Origin: Pararge aegeria
Taxonomy: Eukaryota; Arthropoda; Insecta; Lepidoptera; Nymphalidae
Direction of reading: 5' to 3'
NCBI RefSeq assembly: GCF_905163445.1
Contig: NC_053182.1
Span: 8,184,001-8,248,000 of the forward strand
DNA: 64,000 nucleotides
The notes below the pieces were generated by a model. The model did no database searches. It had not been told where the DNA came from and saw only the letters and a program-made list of their open reading frames with translations. Positions 11,241 through 24,730 of this stretch are shown here, in pieces. The first letter of the stretch is position 1. Each line of letters starts with the position of its first letter. Position numbers and translations under genes: made by a program.

Positions 11241-11994
11241 GTGTTTCAAGAGTTTTGCTCAAGAGTGAAGGTGTTCTGCGCGTTTTTCTGTCACCCGATT
11301 GCTTTTGAGAATTACGTGTATAGGTGTTTCTTCTCTCTCCATCCATGCATGCTCTGCACAAGGGCTGTCGGTTATACCTAAAATAAAAAGGTGATGTTTT
11401 GGTGGTAGAAACTGTATTATACAACTGTATCATACTGAAAGAAGCGCTCAAAAATCTGACTCTTCTGTAACAGCCCTATCACTGACACCCCTGCCATGGC
11501 AACTGCAGGGACAAGGGCGACGGCATTATTTATTAATACACGCTTATTGTTTTTCCCCAAGCTGTATACTGAATGACTCGTAAATACACGAAAGCAGTTA
11601 GCATAAAGCGTTTTGAGCTAGCGAATCAAAGCGGCCATGCTTATATTATCCAGGACCCCCTGATGAGTTTTTGTCTGTTACTCCGCATTTTACAATACAT
11701 TCACTGCCAGGTGCCTAAAACTACTTTCAAAAGTCATTTCAACCGTTATAGCTCGACAATAACGATATAGCTCTTGTTTGCATTTCTTACTCGTGCTAAA
11801 CATTTTTATTGCAACTGATTTGAGCATACGGTGCACCCCTTTTTACAGTACCTTTTTTCTCAACGGTCAGCCGGATTAGTTGACGATCCATAATGAGGTT
11901 TGTTAATTACTTTTCATATCGGATAGAATCAGACGTTATTTTGCGAAATGCCATTATTTACAATAAATAATTGCTAGGAAAACAGTTGCTAAAC
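11241..11994. other. No gene recognised
   Basis: Short overlapping open frames occur on both strands (for example 11573-11770) without splice sites or motifs. Confidence 0.35.
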
Positions 11995-12115
11995 TGGACT
12001 AAACTTTAGCAATCTCCTTAGGATGCGCCGGTGTCGGAAAGAAACGGGCATAGAATATACATTTTGAAAGATCTATTTAGTGCCGCGTATTAAAGAATGA
12101 ATGAATATAATTATA
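11995..12115. mobile_element. Fragment sharing the core of the 30986-31289 palindromic element
   Basis: ctccttaggatgcgccggtg and tcggaaagaaacgggcatag match the central motif of the element at 30986-31289 (gaggatgctccggtttcgg). The flanking arms are not preserved. Confidence 0.45.
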
Positions 12116-12596
12116 AACGTGCAGATTTGCCTGGTTTTCAAAGATTATAGTCAATTAAGCATAATTTGCATTGAATTCTTTTCAATCTTAACGGGGAATC
12201 CCATATTCAGTTCAAATACAAACCAATGGTACCTAACCTAACCAAACTACACAAATGGTCAATCACGCATACTCCCTAAATGAGGTGGCACTTAAATGGC
12301 AGGCAATGGCAACACTAAAAATGGCGCAACTCAATCATTATTATCAGCCTTTAGGCATCCTTTCAGAATAAAGATACGCAATACATACTAATTGGAAGAT
12401 TTGTGTATGTAAATGTAGATTAATTATTAAAACATTGCGCACGACAGAACGGGTGTTCGATTCTAAACCCTGGAAATAACCCCACTTAATAAACAAACCC
12501 CACTCAATATCTTGATTGTTGCGCTTTAATAGAGTACTTATTTATTCTAAGTTACGTTTGGGATAAACATTGTTACTCGCAAACAATTTCTTTTAA

Positions 12597-12830
12597 GTTA
12601 CATCTGCAGCCTTCGAACTTCCCACTGCTGGACACAGGCCTCGCCTCTCATAGGAGAGGCTGTTTTAGAGCATAGACCCATGCCGCTCCAATGCCGGTTA
12701 GTGGGTTTTAAGAATTATTAACACAATTAAGTTATAATAACCGGGACCGACGGCTTGACGTGCTCTCCGAAGCACGGAAACGAACACTGCCAGTTTACTA
12801 ACTCCGGGCTGGTACTGAAAATGTATTTTA
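12597..12830 (-). mobile_element. SINE family 4 fragment
   Basis: It shares with 46585-46905, in inverse orientation, cccactgctggacacaggc, tcgcctctcataggagaggc, aataaccgggaccgacggc and gtgctctccgaagcacgg. The tRNA-like head is not preserved. Confidence 0.6.
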
Positions 12831-13874
12831 TAGAAAATACACTTACATTACATGATTTGCCAGGACCTTGTGACGAATCAGTTTTTGAGTAACAATGGAA
12901 ATTAGACATAAGCTAAACCATAACCATTAGACATATTATAACATGCAGAAGATTTTTTTGTTTATTTATTTATTGCCTGTTTTAGTTTATTTATTATATT
13001 GGCTAAGCAACCACACCGATCTTGATGATAGGCACATACATATCTAGCAAATAGCATCTTTAATTATAATACTTTGTTTTATATAAGGAAAAGCACACGG
13101 AAACCGTTTCCAGGGGAAATTAAAAAAAAAAGAGTCTTTGTCTATACACGGCTTAAAAATTAAACTGATTTCAACGAAATTTCAGTATGCTGGATTAAAA
13201 AAAAGCGGACGAAGTTTTATACAAAGGTAATAAATTATTTATTTATAGATGCATGTAGGTACTGTATGTATATTGCCTTACGTAAATGACAGCCACATAA
13301 ATGATACATCCACTGATGGGTGAATTAAGCTCACTGGCCTGATTTGTTAACGTACTAATCTAGTTTTAGTCAATCCATATTATTCTGCTATATTATTTGC
13401 ACTGCGCATTTACCACTTAAACAGATCTCATCATATCATCATGGTTCAATAACTATCGGTATATTGAATTATATTTATTGAAGTTAAACTTTTTTAGAAT
13501 AGTTCTGATTTAAACCTTTATAAACAAACAAACGCATAAATTAATGCATAGATTAAGTCAGCGAGAGTATGAGATAGAATACATTACACATTTTGTTTCA
13601 GTTATCATGGAAACTGAATTAGATATTTTAAATGTTATATAATATTTTACATTAAAAAATATAACACTTATCCTATTAGTCTAAATCCTTTTCAGAAGTT
13701 TATGCCGTGTGTGAAGGGCACAGATTTTTTTTTGTCTTATTTCGTTATTCTGAATAATTATTCAGAACATTGGGGTACGGGTACACAATTGGTATAATAA
13801 ACATAATACAACGATTGCAGTAGTATATACTGTGGCCCACGTTCAATAAATGAATGGTACCATCAACAAAAAAG
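12831..13874. other. AT-rich sequence, nothing recognised
   Basis: No exon or shared repeat seen. Confidence 0.35.
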
Positions 13875-14075
13875 TAGACTCATCATCATCATCATCAGCA
13901 ATCAATTACCAGAATTCTCATTCTGCGAGGAGACCCGTGACTTTAGGCAGTAGTCCACCACGCCGGCTAAGTGCGGATTGATAGACTTAACACGCATTTG
14001 AGAACGTGAAGAAGAATTCTCAGACATGCAGGTTTCCCCACGATACTTTCCGTCACCGTTAAAGCAAGTGATAAA
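13875..14075 (-). mobile_element. SINE family 3 fragment
   Basis: It starts with the (cat)n tail, then aattaccagaattctcattc, gtagtccaccacgccggc, atgcaggtttccccacgat and accgttaaagcaagtgata. The head is lost. Confidence 0.65.
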
Positions 14076-15369
14076 TAATACTTACTATGGTACCTACATG
14101 TAGGTCCTTTTTTCACGCAGCAACAGAGCGATGGATAATCATGATTATTTGTGAAAAGAAAGTTTAGTGAGATAGGCTAGTTTATCCTAAACAATTCGTA
14201 TGGGATAGGTTTAAAGCGTAGGTATTCAGATATAGCCCTTATGCAAAAATAGCAGAAAGAATTTCATTCAAATGCGGTTTGAATTTTAGTTTTGTGTAAA
14301 ATTAATCACTACCTATATTTTTTTATCTCGAAAGGTTAGTTGCTTAACATTTTAATGTGAAAGTGGGTTTGTTAGTTTATCCTTTTTTCACGCAGCAAGG
14401 ATATTAGCAAACAGAATAATTGAGAAATAAATTTAAAAAAAGATAGCTTTGGTCAACATCGATTATATGGTAAGGATAGAACAGTCAAAAGTTGACTGTC
14501 TATAAATAGTAACAGTATCTATGGTACGTGTTGGTACGTGATGCAAAAGTTTACGGACAAAATGCATAGTTTTTCATCGACGACGCGTCGTCTGGTACCG
14601 CTTCAGATCGATAGGGTCGCGACAGCATTCCACAAAGTCGTTGCATATAATACCAATTAAACTAATGTAATAGATCAAAGCAATTTGATCGAACCGTATG
14701 GTATAATTGTTAATTTAGTTACAATGGACAAATAAAAACCTAAATTCATTTTCTCTTTTGACAACGACACTGACATGCTTGCAAGCGATTTAGCGTTCCA
14801 GTACGATGTCAAGTAAAATCTGCTGAGGGGTTTGTATAGGTTAAATATAATTCCCAATACTCGCAATACGATAGCCCGCTAGCATCTTAGACAGCATCCG
14901 CATAGCACCCAGTTAAATAAAATTATTGACACTTTTAATTGTACTATCAGACATTTCAAGATAAAAATAAAATAAATACTTGACTTCTTATGTTATCTAA
15001 TATTCAAAATTTAATAAGCTTAAACTTGGACATTGATGTTACTTTTTTTTCTTTTTTTTTTGATTTTAATTTAATTTGAATTTGAATTTTAATTCTATTT
15101 TATTCTTTAAAATTATAACCTTATTAATTAGTAAAATATTTTTAGACATTTATTTTGTAATGCAGTTATATATAAAATTTAATTAATTTTGAAATTATTT
15201 GTAAACGTTGTGAAAACCTGTAATAAGCTGAACATTAACTTAGCTCACAACGTAACAACTTGGACAAGAAAAAATGTGCTAGCGGTTGGTTTTCCTAAAT
15301 AAATAAATAAATTGCAATCATGGGCTAACTTGTTAACAAAAAAAATTAAGTAAACGTTGAAGTTAACTT
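14076..15369. other. AT-rich sequence with minor repeats
   Basis: A word ccttttttcacgcagcaa is present twice (near 14108 and 14380). A perfect 14-bp palindrome gacgacgcgtcgtc sits at 14579-14592. No exon seen. Confidence 0.4.
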
Positions 15370-15490
15370 ATTTTTTTTATTCTTTATAAGTACTTCTCTA
15401 TGAGTTTGAAACGTCAAGTGGGTCTGTTTGTAGATACTTTTCCACAGGTCTTGAAGGCAGATCCTACTAATAAGACTGGCCTCTTCAGGA
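15370..15490 (-). mobile_element. LINE 3' fragment of the 149-420 family
   Basis: tttgaaacgtcaagtgggtc, tgtttgtagatacttttcc and gaaggcagatcctact align to the copies at 149-420 and 52275-52580. Confidence 0.5.
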
Positions 15491-16949
15491 TCAGGTTAAG
15501 GGCAGTGATGGACTAAACAATGATTACAAATTAGAAACTAACCAATGGTAATCTTGACTACCAAATTACAGAGAACCACACGAATAATTGGAAAGCTTCG
15601 TCTTGGCCTTTTAATGATTCCTTACATAAATACTCCTATATGACTTCAAAAGGAATTAATTAATTATTACGGATCTTTTGAAATATTCTTGATTCATGAG
15701 CTCGGATTCGAAGTCGCGAAAAAGACTAAACCCGATGTTTCACAAAATCAAATTGTTCAATAACCACTTACTAAAATATAAAAATGTATCAAGAACAATA
15801 TTTCGTTGATACCCATGATCATAACAATATATTAACCAACTGAATAACCCATTAATTAGGCCATCAACGAGCATTATGGGACGTTACGCTAATCACATTT
15901 GCATGCATGCCGTATCAACGTGAGGAAAACGTTAATTTTCCTGAAGAAATTCTCAACAATGCCCAAATGAAAATGTCACCGTGATACAACACAAATTTAA
16001 AATTATTCGCCCTTCACTGCCTCGCATACAAAATTTCGATGACACCGCTAATGATTTAGGGCGAAAATTAAACTCTCCCCGAGCGCCGTTGACCATAAAT
16101 ATTGTCGCATAATAACAAATCACAGGGGGCGCATATTATGGGGTATAAATTCTGTATTTAAATTTGTGCTCAAAACTTAATTTTTAAATCACTGTAATTG
16201 TATACATTTTAACTAAAGCGATCATTCGATTTAAAACGCGATTCAGCCTTTATGTACAGCCATTGCTTAATGCAGTAAAGCAATATTATTTTAACAATGA
16301 CATTTTATAAAATTATGGTATAACGACAACGATTTAAAAAAAAGATATGAAGCCCTCTAAAACAATTATTTTTTTCTAGATTGTCAGAGATTTTGCTATG
16401 ATAGTAAGTAACCAGCATACAAAACAAACACATTCGCTTTTCACCTGTATGCAACAAATCTAATAAAAGGAGAGACTACCTACCATCGCACTGCCGCACT
16501 TTTAATAATATTAAGTATAAAAATTAATAAATACCTATCCATAATACATATATAGGTAGGTAATGTAATCGAGCCTCAAAAATATCTTTTTCTAGCATAC
16601 AATATTATAATACCATTACTTTAATAGGCAAGCCAGAGGTCCAGGCAAACCCCAGTTTTATACGAGATGAAAACTAGAAGGAAAGTTTCGACATCAAAGG
16701 TCGCTTGCCCGTTATAATTTCTCGACAAGTGTTCCGTCGCGCCTTGCAGAGAGTTGAGATCTCAGCTAATTGCCCAGTTAACACCAATCCGAGGGCTGAC
16801 GTCGGTTTGCGTTTATTTATACTGTATTCTAGACTTGCATCTAAATTATTCATCTTGTTTCCAAACACAATACGAATTTCAACAGACATGTAATATATAA
16901 TAGACAGATCGTGGTTGTAACTCCAATTTGCTATAACTTTGCTTATCAT
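15491..16949. other. AT-rich sequence, nothing recognised
   Basis: No shared repeat or exon. Short frames at 16674-16982 have no support. Confidence 0.35.
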
Positions 16950-17145
16950 TATCGTTATTATCAAACCTTTATCGGCCCACACAGGGCACGGGTCTCTCAG
17001 AATAAGAAGAGATTATTAGGTCGTACTCCAACGTGGCCAACTGCGCATTATTGCACTTCACACGTCTTTGAGAACATTTATTATAGAGAACTCTCACGCG
17101 TGCAGGTTTTCTCATGATTTGCTTCACCAAAGCGTGATATTTAAT
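16950..17145 (-). mobile_element. SINE family 3 fragment
   Basis: ggcacgggtctctcagaat, aacgtggccaactgcgcat, acacgtctttgagaacat and tgcaggttttctcatgat match the family 3 body; head and tail are trimmed. Confidence 0.6.
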
Positions 17146-17626
17146 TGTTTTAAACGTATGCAACTTCGAAAAGTAACAGTTGTCTCTCATTTATAACATC
17201 AATATTTAGTATGGATCAACAGGTTATTAAACCTACAAAAAATGTATCTCTTGATCTTCGTCTATAAAAGGTATTTTCCTACGAGTATCTTGCATCGTGG
17301 TACTAATGTCAACCGGTGTCAAAAAAGCTAATTGCCTAATTATGGCTTTGGATCTGAGATCGTTATTTACATGCCATACAAAAAGAGTCGCGAGACACCT
17401 CCACTAAAATATACCTATCTGCTTTTGAAACCACGAACAAAAACAACAGCCTGTAAGGAAATTTACCTAAAGATCAACATAGTTGGTATATAATATAACA
17501 TAAGTAACCTACAAAAAAGTACTTCTTGTTAATATAAAAAAAAAACTGGAGGTCTATCAAAGTTTCGATGATGTTGCCCTAACTATTTGTTAGGTATGTT
17601 TTGTGTGTATGCATAACTAGGTGCTA

Positions 17627-17885
17627 ATGTTACAGTAAATCTATAAAGTGGGTAAATAATGAAACTTTTGATAACTATAAATTCATATTTGCCCGATATT
17701 TTATTAAATATAGTTAGTTTTCAAGAAACAATTGAAATTATATTTGATTAACAACCAATGTTCATGACAGAGTTGGTGGGTATTTTGATATAAATACGAC
17801 TGCATTATCGATGCACCTCAGTCCTACATGGACTCGAACGATGCAAAGATACCTCCCGGTGTCTTAGTCGTTTATCACTAATCTG
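17627..17885 (-). mobile_element. SINE family 5 copy
   Basis: It shares aagtgggtaaataa, catatttgcc, atattttattaaat and gatgcacctcagtcctac, then aaagatacctcccggtgtc, with 48757-49160. On the - strand the end reads gacaccgggaggtatctttg then cgttcgagtccatgtagga, a B-box-like tRNA half. Confidence 0.6.
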
Positions 17886-20800
17886 AGACTGACGAGTTTC
17901 AAACAGTAACACAGCAACTTCAGCAAAACTTTTATTATAATCGGAACAAATCGCTTTCGGCAAACCAATGCCATTTTATAATTAATTAGTTTTGGTGGTC
18001 CATTAGTACTAGAATTCAAAAGCAATAATTGTAAATAGAATTCTATTAAACTACCACTGCTTGTACTAAAGTTCCATAATATTTAAGATACCATAAACCT
18101 CTTGGAATTGGGCAAGTAATCCGGTAGTTGATTTATTTGAAAGGGACACATCGCTCCCAAGAGTTGGAAAGTTCAATATTGACTCACAAAATTGCTTAAA
18201 GCCGCTGCAGCCGATAATATAAAGTGCTTATTACAAATGTCAACCTTACAGCACGCTCTTAGGGGGCGAAATCGCTTCCGGCAGTTGTTTGAGCGAGGTG
18301 TTGTTATAGTCGCCGCGCTTTATTGGCATGTCCTCGACGCTTCCTTCCGACCGGCTCGCTAGGACCAATGACATTTCACTAAATAGCTACATTTTCTTCG
18401 AAGTTTAGTTGTTAGTGTCTTAGTATTGTAACATAATGTTGTAAGTCACAAATATTTTAATATAAAAAAAACCATGGGTTATTTTTATCTACTCTTCTTA
18501 GAATAATAGCGTTATTATTAAAAGCCAAATATATGTTGCATTAGATAGCTGCCGATCGGTGTTGCCATAAAAACAATTGGCATGACCAGATTATGAAAAA
18601 CTGCACTATGATGTTCCGAAGTGAGAAAGAAGAGAAGTTGAGAAATCAAAAGTTTTATCTATATAAATTGCAAAAATTTCAATAATTTTTTTTCCGCGAT
18701 AACGCTCGCCGGGTGTCATTGCCGTACCCATGACGTCATCAGAAAACTACAGCTTTAGAAAGTCTTTTAGAAGTCCTTTCCATAGCTAATGATTATTTAA
18801 TTTTGGTATTGATAACAAAAAACTTACCCTGATAGTTTGAAATAACAAAAAACTTGATACACGCAGAGATATTCAGATGTTTACATAGAAGAGACGTCAC
18901 CATTTTGAATTCGTCGTTTCACCTGTCATGGCGCATAGCAGATTTTTGTTCATTGTAAATAAAGAAGTTTAGAAGTATCGAGGTTTATCCATTTCGTACA
19001 AACATACAAAAGTTCAAATTTGCTAAGTAATATTAACATAAATTAGAGTTTTATATTAAACATAACAAAATTTAGAAACAAAAAAAAACATTCAACCACA
19101 CTTATTCGTACGAGCCAAACTCTGTTAATTATACCAAATCCTCACCTTGAACGAGTAGCATTGTTAATCTTTATAAATTAAATACATAGATTAATTAGCT
19201 AAACTAGCCACATACCTACATATAAGATAGAAGGCAGGATACCTACCTACGTAACCTTCACCTACGTAATCTGACATATGGTGACAGGGTGAAACTGAGG
19301 TAAAGCGTACGAAATCGTAATAAAAGGGGAGATAACAAAGGGTTAGTTCGCCCTTTAGAAGTGAGGGTTAGTCATTAGGCATTTAACTAACGTAAGTGAT
19401 TTTTTTAGAAAAAAATATAAACCATTAAAGAAAGAGTTTCAGCTTAATTACCTCTACGAATTTATAACTATTGTAAGCTGATCCCCTTTTAATAAGACAA
19501 GTAAATGAAACTATATCCCATCGGCGAAATGCCACTTTCCGGGTTTGTTTTTACTAGCCAGTAATATTTTTAAAATTTTGTATACCAAATTGTAACAACA
19601 GAATTTTCTAAAGAAAAACAACGGATTCTAAAAAAATCAAAAATCTGGAGCGCTTGTGACCGTCGCTTGCTGTTAAAAATTTCAAAAAACCGCAGATTGA
19701 TATAGAACGGCAAGTTTATACTTAATACGAATTATATTTAATTGAAGTCTAACTATATTTTTTGAAACAAATGGTTATTAATCATATAAAAATCATAATT
19801 AGTAGATATTTTACTGAATTCATATAATTATTTCCGTATTCTTGGCACAACATTTTTTTTGTTTAATTATTAGCTGCAGTTTTTAGAAGACTAACATATC
19901 AATATTGTTCTTTCTTTAAAACTGATACTCGCTGAAACCCTTTCTCCATTATAGGTATTTTATCTTAAAGTAAATTATTTGAATTAATGAGTAGATACTT
20001 TGCTCAATAAAACAGAAATAAATGAACAGATAAACTAACATGCACACAAAGAAACACAGACTACTCAAACTATAACCCTTCCGTAGTCGTACCATTCAAA
20101 AGAAGGAAGAACAATCTTTAAAGTACATGGGTACACAGCCACGGGACAAGCTCTTAAAACGTGTGCCGTCTCGTACAAAAAGTATTATTTGTCACATCAA
20201 ATAGCACCCCGTCGACGCGTCTGGTGCAGCATTCATTATAACTATTCATATTAAAGGATGTATGTACTCTGGTACGAAGTGGTTGTAGTGGCGGGCACAA
20301 AGCACCCCTTTGAAAGAAGAGCCGCTTTCACGCCAGCTCTCGATAAGCCCTCAGCGCTGCACTGAGTTCTACGCCGTACTTTCTCAATCAAATGCCGCAG
20401 TGAAAAAATCCTAACCAATATTTTTGTTTATATTTTTTTATTACATCGCAATGCATAACGTGAAACGGTAAAACTGGGAAATTGAATGTTATTAAGGGCC
20501 CTATTCACGGACGATCTGTCGCAGCGATCGATTCAGAAAAGGCGTCCAAACCCGTCAAATCGATCGCTACTAACGATCACTAACTATGACTCCTTTACAG
20601 TGGTACGTAGCATCACAGAAAACTTGTGCGAATATACCCCGGTTATTTTGTGCAAATAACGTGTAGCTGATTTAGCTTGCATCAGCGGTTACATAGAGAT
20701 TTCAAAATTGACACGAGTACTCTTGCAGGTGGGAATGCGACAAATTACATATAATAAATCACCTGGACAAGTGGCCGAAACATCACTTGCGATAGATTGC

Positions 20801-21590
20801 TTGACGCAAAATTGCCTTGTGTACGACAACTTAATATTTTCCACGTAAAGTTGATCGCACCCACAAGTGACGTAAAATGTCTCAAAGCGGCAACAACTCT
20901 TTTGCAGGACTGAACAATGAGCCGTTATTATGTATCATAGTTACTTAACCCCTGTTGCAGAGTTTTTAACCAGGATTTTCTACTCAATCTCAAGAATCGG
21001 TCAGCAAATCGTGTGGCTTGCATCATGTAGACAACCACTGGTAACTGTACGAACTCTAAAATTTATTGGATACAACGTTAGGTACTATTCTTCCGTTCGT
21101 TCATCGATAGAAAAAGGGCCTCTCGTGTACAATGTATATGAACACGAATGGAGACTCCGATAACGTGGCCGAAGCTCCTTGCATCGGCAGCAATCGAGAG
21201 CTTCATTAGTGTTCGCCTCTAATGATCTCTGCCGTGCTCAAGCTGTTTTTCCAGCTAAAAACATTAGATTTTCCCCTCGCGAAAAGTAACATAAAACCTT
21301 TGTTGCCATGTTAGTTACATTATAGAGACATCACTAGTCCATTTAAGCATCACCCAAATATATTCCAATTAGAATATTGAAGACAAACCGGAAGTAATAG
21401 TCTATTATAATATTCCTGTAATTGACAAGTGTCATAAATTAATAAAGCGAGGAGAAATATAACTGCTACGTGACCAAAACTTTCATGTAAACGCCTTAGT
21501 CACGCTTCATTCTGTAATGGGTTCCTCAGATAAGGTTTTCCTAACGCACACACAGGTGGCGAAGTTTATGACGCTTAGAAAAAATATTTT
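17886..21590. other. No gene recognised; a few GC-richer patches
   Basis: GC-richer islands lie at 18245-18365 and 20280-20400 in otherwise AT-rich DNA. No exon with both splice sites and a shared phase was found. Confidence 0.35.
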
Positions 21591-21592
21591 AA

Positions 21593-21835
21593 ATGTCAGT
21601 GTATGTCACGGGAGTAATAAGCTTTAACACGGGAGTTTGTGCGCTGGATAGGCTTACGTGTTGGTGTACGTACTACATTGTATCGCCCGGCCTTCCACAA
21701 AGCAGCACTCAGCATGAGTGCCGCGGCGGGCGCGTGCCTTTGTTTTATTTCACCCACACTCCTCCACTTTCGAAACTTCGCAGGGGGACTTCGAATTGCG
21801 TTCGTTTTAACCCGCTCGGTTTACGCTGATTAGTT
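21593..21835. promoter_or_regulatory. CpG-rich patch, candidate regulatory region
   Basis: A GC- and CpG-rich stretch (around gagtgccgcggcgggcgcg) contrasts with its surroundings. Several frames are open at once. It could be a promoter, a 5' UTR exon or a decayed element. No consensus TATA or clear initiator was identified. Confidence 0.2.
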
Positions 21836-21884
21836 ATCTTAACTTTAAAAACTCCATGTTGGTAATTAAACTACAGCAACGTAA

Positions 21885-21995
21885 ACTATCGCCAATCCGC
21901 ACTGGGCGAGCGAAGTGGACTAGGGCCTTAACCTTCTCATTGTGGGAGACCCGTGCCCTGTAGTGGGCCGGTATTGGTTTGTTATGATGATGATT
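21885..21995 (+). mobile_element. SINE family 3, 3' part
   Basis: caatccgcactgggcgagcg, ctcattgtgggagacccgtg and ccctgtagtgggccggt, then gatgatgat, match the family 3 tail on the + strand. Confidence 0.65.
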
Positions 21996-22139
21996 ATACA
22001 CCTAAAATAAATTAAATACTTATATGTTCATAGCCTAGTTAGGTAAGGTTTTGTAACGTCTGGCGTAGGCTGTGTAATTAGCAACCATGTCAGGGAGGTG
22101 TTAATTCCAATGTGACTTATACCGTCGTAATAATCCGTA

Positions 22140-22365
22140 GGTCTATTTCTTGGTGGAGTAAGGCAGGTAGGCCCTGTTTATACGGAAATGAGTGCAGTGA
22201 GGCGGAAGCGCAAAACGCCCCCCATTGCACCCCCGGGCGTCGACCCCCGGCGATGACGAGCGTGTACGCGCGCCGCGATAGAACAGCGTCTTCTCAACAC
22301 AGACAGTACGCAAAAACTTGCCATAGATCAATTAGGCGAAGATTAAACAAATGGCCGGAAAATTA
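22140..22365. promoter_or_regulatory. Second CpG-rich patch
   Basis: The densest CpG stretch outside exon A (cccccgggcgtcgacccccg then gcgcgccgcgatag). It is open in several frames, which suggests composition rather than coding. About 5 kb before exon A, it could hold an unseen upstream exon or promoter of the scaffold-like gene. Confidence 0.2.
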
Positions 22366-22869
22366 ATTTTTCCCACTAATATTATCCCTAACATATAGCA
22401 GTAATACTTATTTCCTTACCAATTTTATAAATGCGAAAATGTGTGTATTTGAATAAAAGTTTGTTTGCCACCTATATTCGGCGCACATGTTTCTCTTGTT
22501 GGTAATAATATATAGAGAACATCATCTGGTGTTTTACAAGGTCCCCCCGTACATCGAAAAGCACCAGCTCGGTCTCTAGACATCCGAATTTCCTTACCAC
22601 CAGGCTGGTACTGAGATTGTTTTACAGAAACTCCTCGTTCTCGATTTTGAGTCCTGATTCCTAAGACTTCGTGAATCGAATCGAATCGAACATACTAATG
22701 AGGGAACAATTTAAATCATATTGTATATCTACTATTTTTAAACTAATCCGACTACTTTTGACAAATTTTTTTCAATTAGTTGGATCGGTAAGTTCGGTTA
22801 TTGGTCCACATATACTGAACTAAGATTTTTAAATTGCAGTTGTAAAGGTTAAGATAAGTTAATGTTGGC

Positions 22870-22990
22870 AATTTTTTAATCCACTACTAGTTACCAATTG
22901 ATTGCAATCTCTCCTGGTGCTAAATGTCGTCACTTACCACCAGGTCTACGAAGCATCGTATCGGAACGCTTTATCAATACGGTACGTAAC
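22870..22990 (-). mobile_element. SINE family 2 fragment
   Basis: atccactactagttacc, tgcaatctctcctggtgcta and gcatcgtatcggaacgct are recognisable; the rest is lost. Confidence 0.5.
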
Positions 22991-23009
22991 TAACTGCAGA
23001 TCAAAGAAA

Positions 23010-23560
23010 ATGAAATGAATGAATGAATGAATATACTTTTAATGTACACGACAAAACAAACATAAAAAAATCTAAATTTTATGAATTCCCAAATAGCCCC
23101 TTTTTTTCTGATTGTGTGTAGCTGATTAACCCTAATGATTTTACGCGGTAACGCGGGCTTGTTGGCATGGCTCGGAATGGGGCTCTGCTAGGAAGAGTTT
23201 GAACCCTAGGGCTCGTAGAAGCGAAGGTATCGTCGGCCTTATGTAAGGCTGAGGCGAAGATAGGAGTGAAAGGGTTTCGGATGGTGATTAGTCCCGAGGC
23301 CGTGGTATGAGCCCACGTCACGGTGACGTCAGAAGAGGTTGGTTGTGTGTCTCGATAGGCAGCATTGCAAGTAGTAATCTGATCGTCTGGGTCGTGATGA
23401 AGGATATGTGTAGGCCTCCTCTTGTTGAGAGTAGCGCTAAGGTCGTTGTGCTTTTATCCGGATTTACCTCTATCCTCCATTGGCGAAGAAATGGCCCGCG
23501 GCTGGGAACTTAACCCGAACCTTTACTTTGCGACCACTGCGACAGGTGGGTCGCCGTTTT
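23010..23560. mobile_element. LINE tail followed by a decayed GC-rich element
   Basis: gaatgaatgaatgaatata then cttttaatgtacacgac is a CR1-like LINE 3' end on the - strand. The following GC-rich part, through gcccgcggctgggaactt and gcgaccactgcgacaggtgg, reads as a decayed retroelement: open frames on both strands, none with splice sites. The assignment of the second part is inference. Confidence 0.4.
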
Positions 23561-23601
23561 TGTTGTACATGATTAATTAACGAATTAAATTGACGGATTG
23601 T

Positions 23602-23640
23602 GCTGTCCTTTTCAAATGGTATCCCCTGCAAAAGGACAGC
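23602..23640. repeat. 11-bp hairpin
   Basis: gctgtcctttt and aaaaggacagc pair perfectly around a 17-nt loop. Confidence 0.55.
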
Positions 23641-24290
23641 AATATTTTATAGGCATGTCAAGTGTCAACTTAGTTTAGTTTAGAGACGTAGGTTAAAACA
23701 CGAGTAAAAATAATGTTTACAAATTATTTTTCACAAATTTTCCTATTCTTAGATTTTTTCAATTTCAAGATGTTATTAGGTTGGTTTATACCTACTGTCA
23801 CTTGTATGTTTTTGATTATAAAAAATAAAACTTATTTATATGCATCATTTAGATCCAAATGTATCCATCGGAAGAAAGCTTTTCAATTAGAACTAACTAT
23901 TGTAACTAATTGTGAGTGATGAAGTCAATAGACCTACATAGTTATCCTCTAATGGCGCAGTAAGAGGAAACGTTCTGAAGGAAATGATTTCAATTTAACA
24001 TTATCTCGGGGAATTGGCTGCCTGACCTCGTCCTGTTACGCTAAATTATGTCTGATGCTGCTTGGAATGCGATGAACGAGCTAAAAAGCATTATCCATTT
24101 AACGTTTAGGGTTCTCAACCTTATATAGAGATAACGAGACCCTTAGAGGATTCACATTGTTGTCTGTCTTTATACCTGCATGCCCATACAACCTTTCGCA
24201 AACCCATGTGTTACTTTTTTTTTTTACAAGTAAGTGCCCATGACTCAAACTCATCATTTTAGGTAATTATTCTAACGTACATACATGGGT

Positions 24291-24730
24291 ACTAGCGGCA
24301 ACGGCGGATCCAAGGGGGCGGGTCATGGGGGTCAAGACCCCCCTGAGCTGGTTCCAGGACTCAGGTGGACCTCTAATTGAACATAATGATTTTATTTATA
24401 TATTTCGTCACCATCCAAATTTTATGTAACTACAAACCTTCAATAATTTATTAATTCCATATAATATAATAACTTTGTATGGTGGCAAAGTTTGGGAATG
24501 AACGCAACGACAATTTGAATTATCTCGACGATGTCTTCAAGAGAAGATGGCATTATGTACGTGTACAATAAAGAATAAAAAAAATTAAGTACAGTACTTA
24601 GGTACATTAATAAAATACCTACTTTTTACTTCTATCTATTGTCATCAAAATTAAATTATAAGTTCTCGACTTGACCACGACTATGTGACCCCCCCCTGGC
24701 GCCAAAAATGGATCCGCCCTTGACTAGCGG
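24291..24730. mobile_element. Non-autonomous hAT element with perfect 8-bp duplication
   Basis: The element 24299-24722 (424 bp) is flanked by actagcgg at 24291-24298 and 24723-24730. Ends read caacggcggatccaaggggg on the left and, inverted on the right, caagggcggatccat. The shared GGCGGATCCA within a CA-start terminus and the 8-bp duplication fit hAT. No transposase frame is present. An ataaagaat word near 24570 may mark a small nested insertion. Confidence 0.72.

Noticed and set aside
11001..11451. Overlapping frames on both strands
   Set aside because: Open on both strands at once in a GC-richer decayed repeat; no splice sites or motif.
18940..18975. Possible gene end with aataaag
   Set aside because: No coding sequence leads into it.
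23079..23513. Facing frames in a GC-rich stretch
   Set aside because: Adjacent to a LINE tail and open on both strands; more likely a decayed element than a gene.
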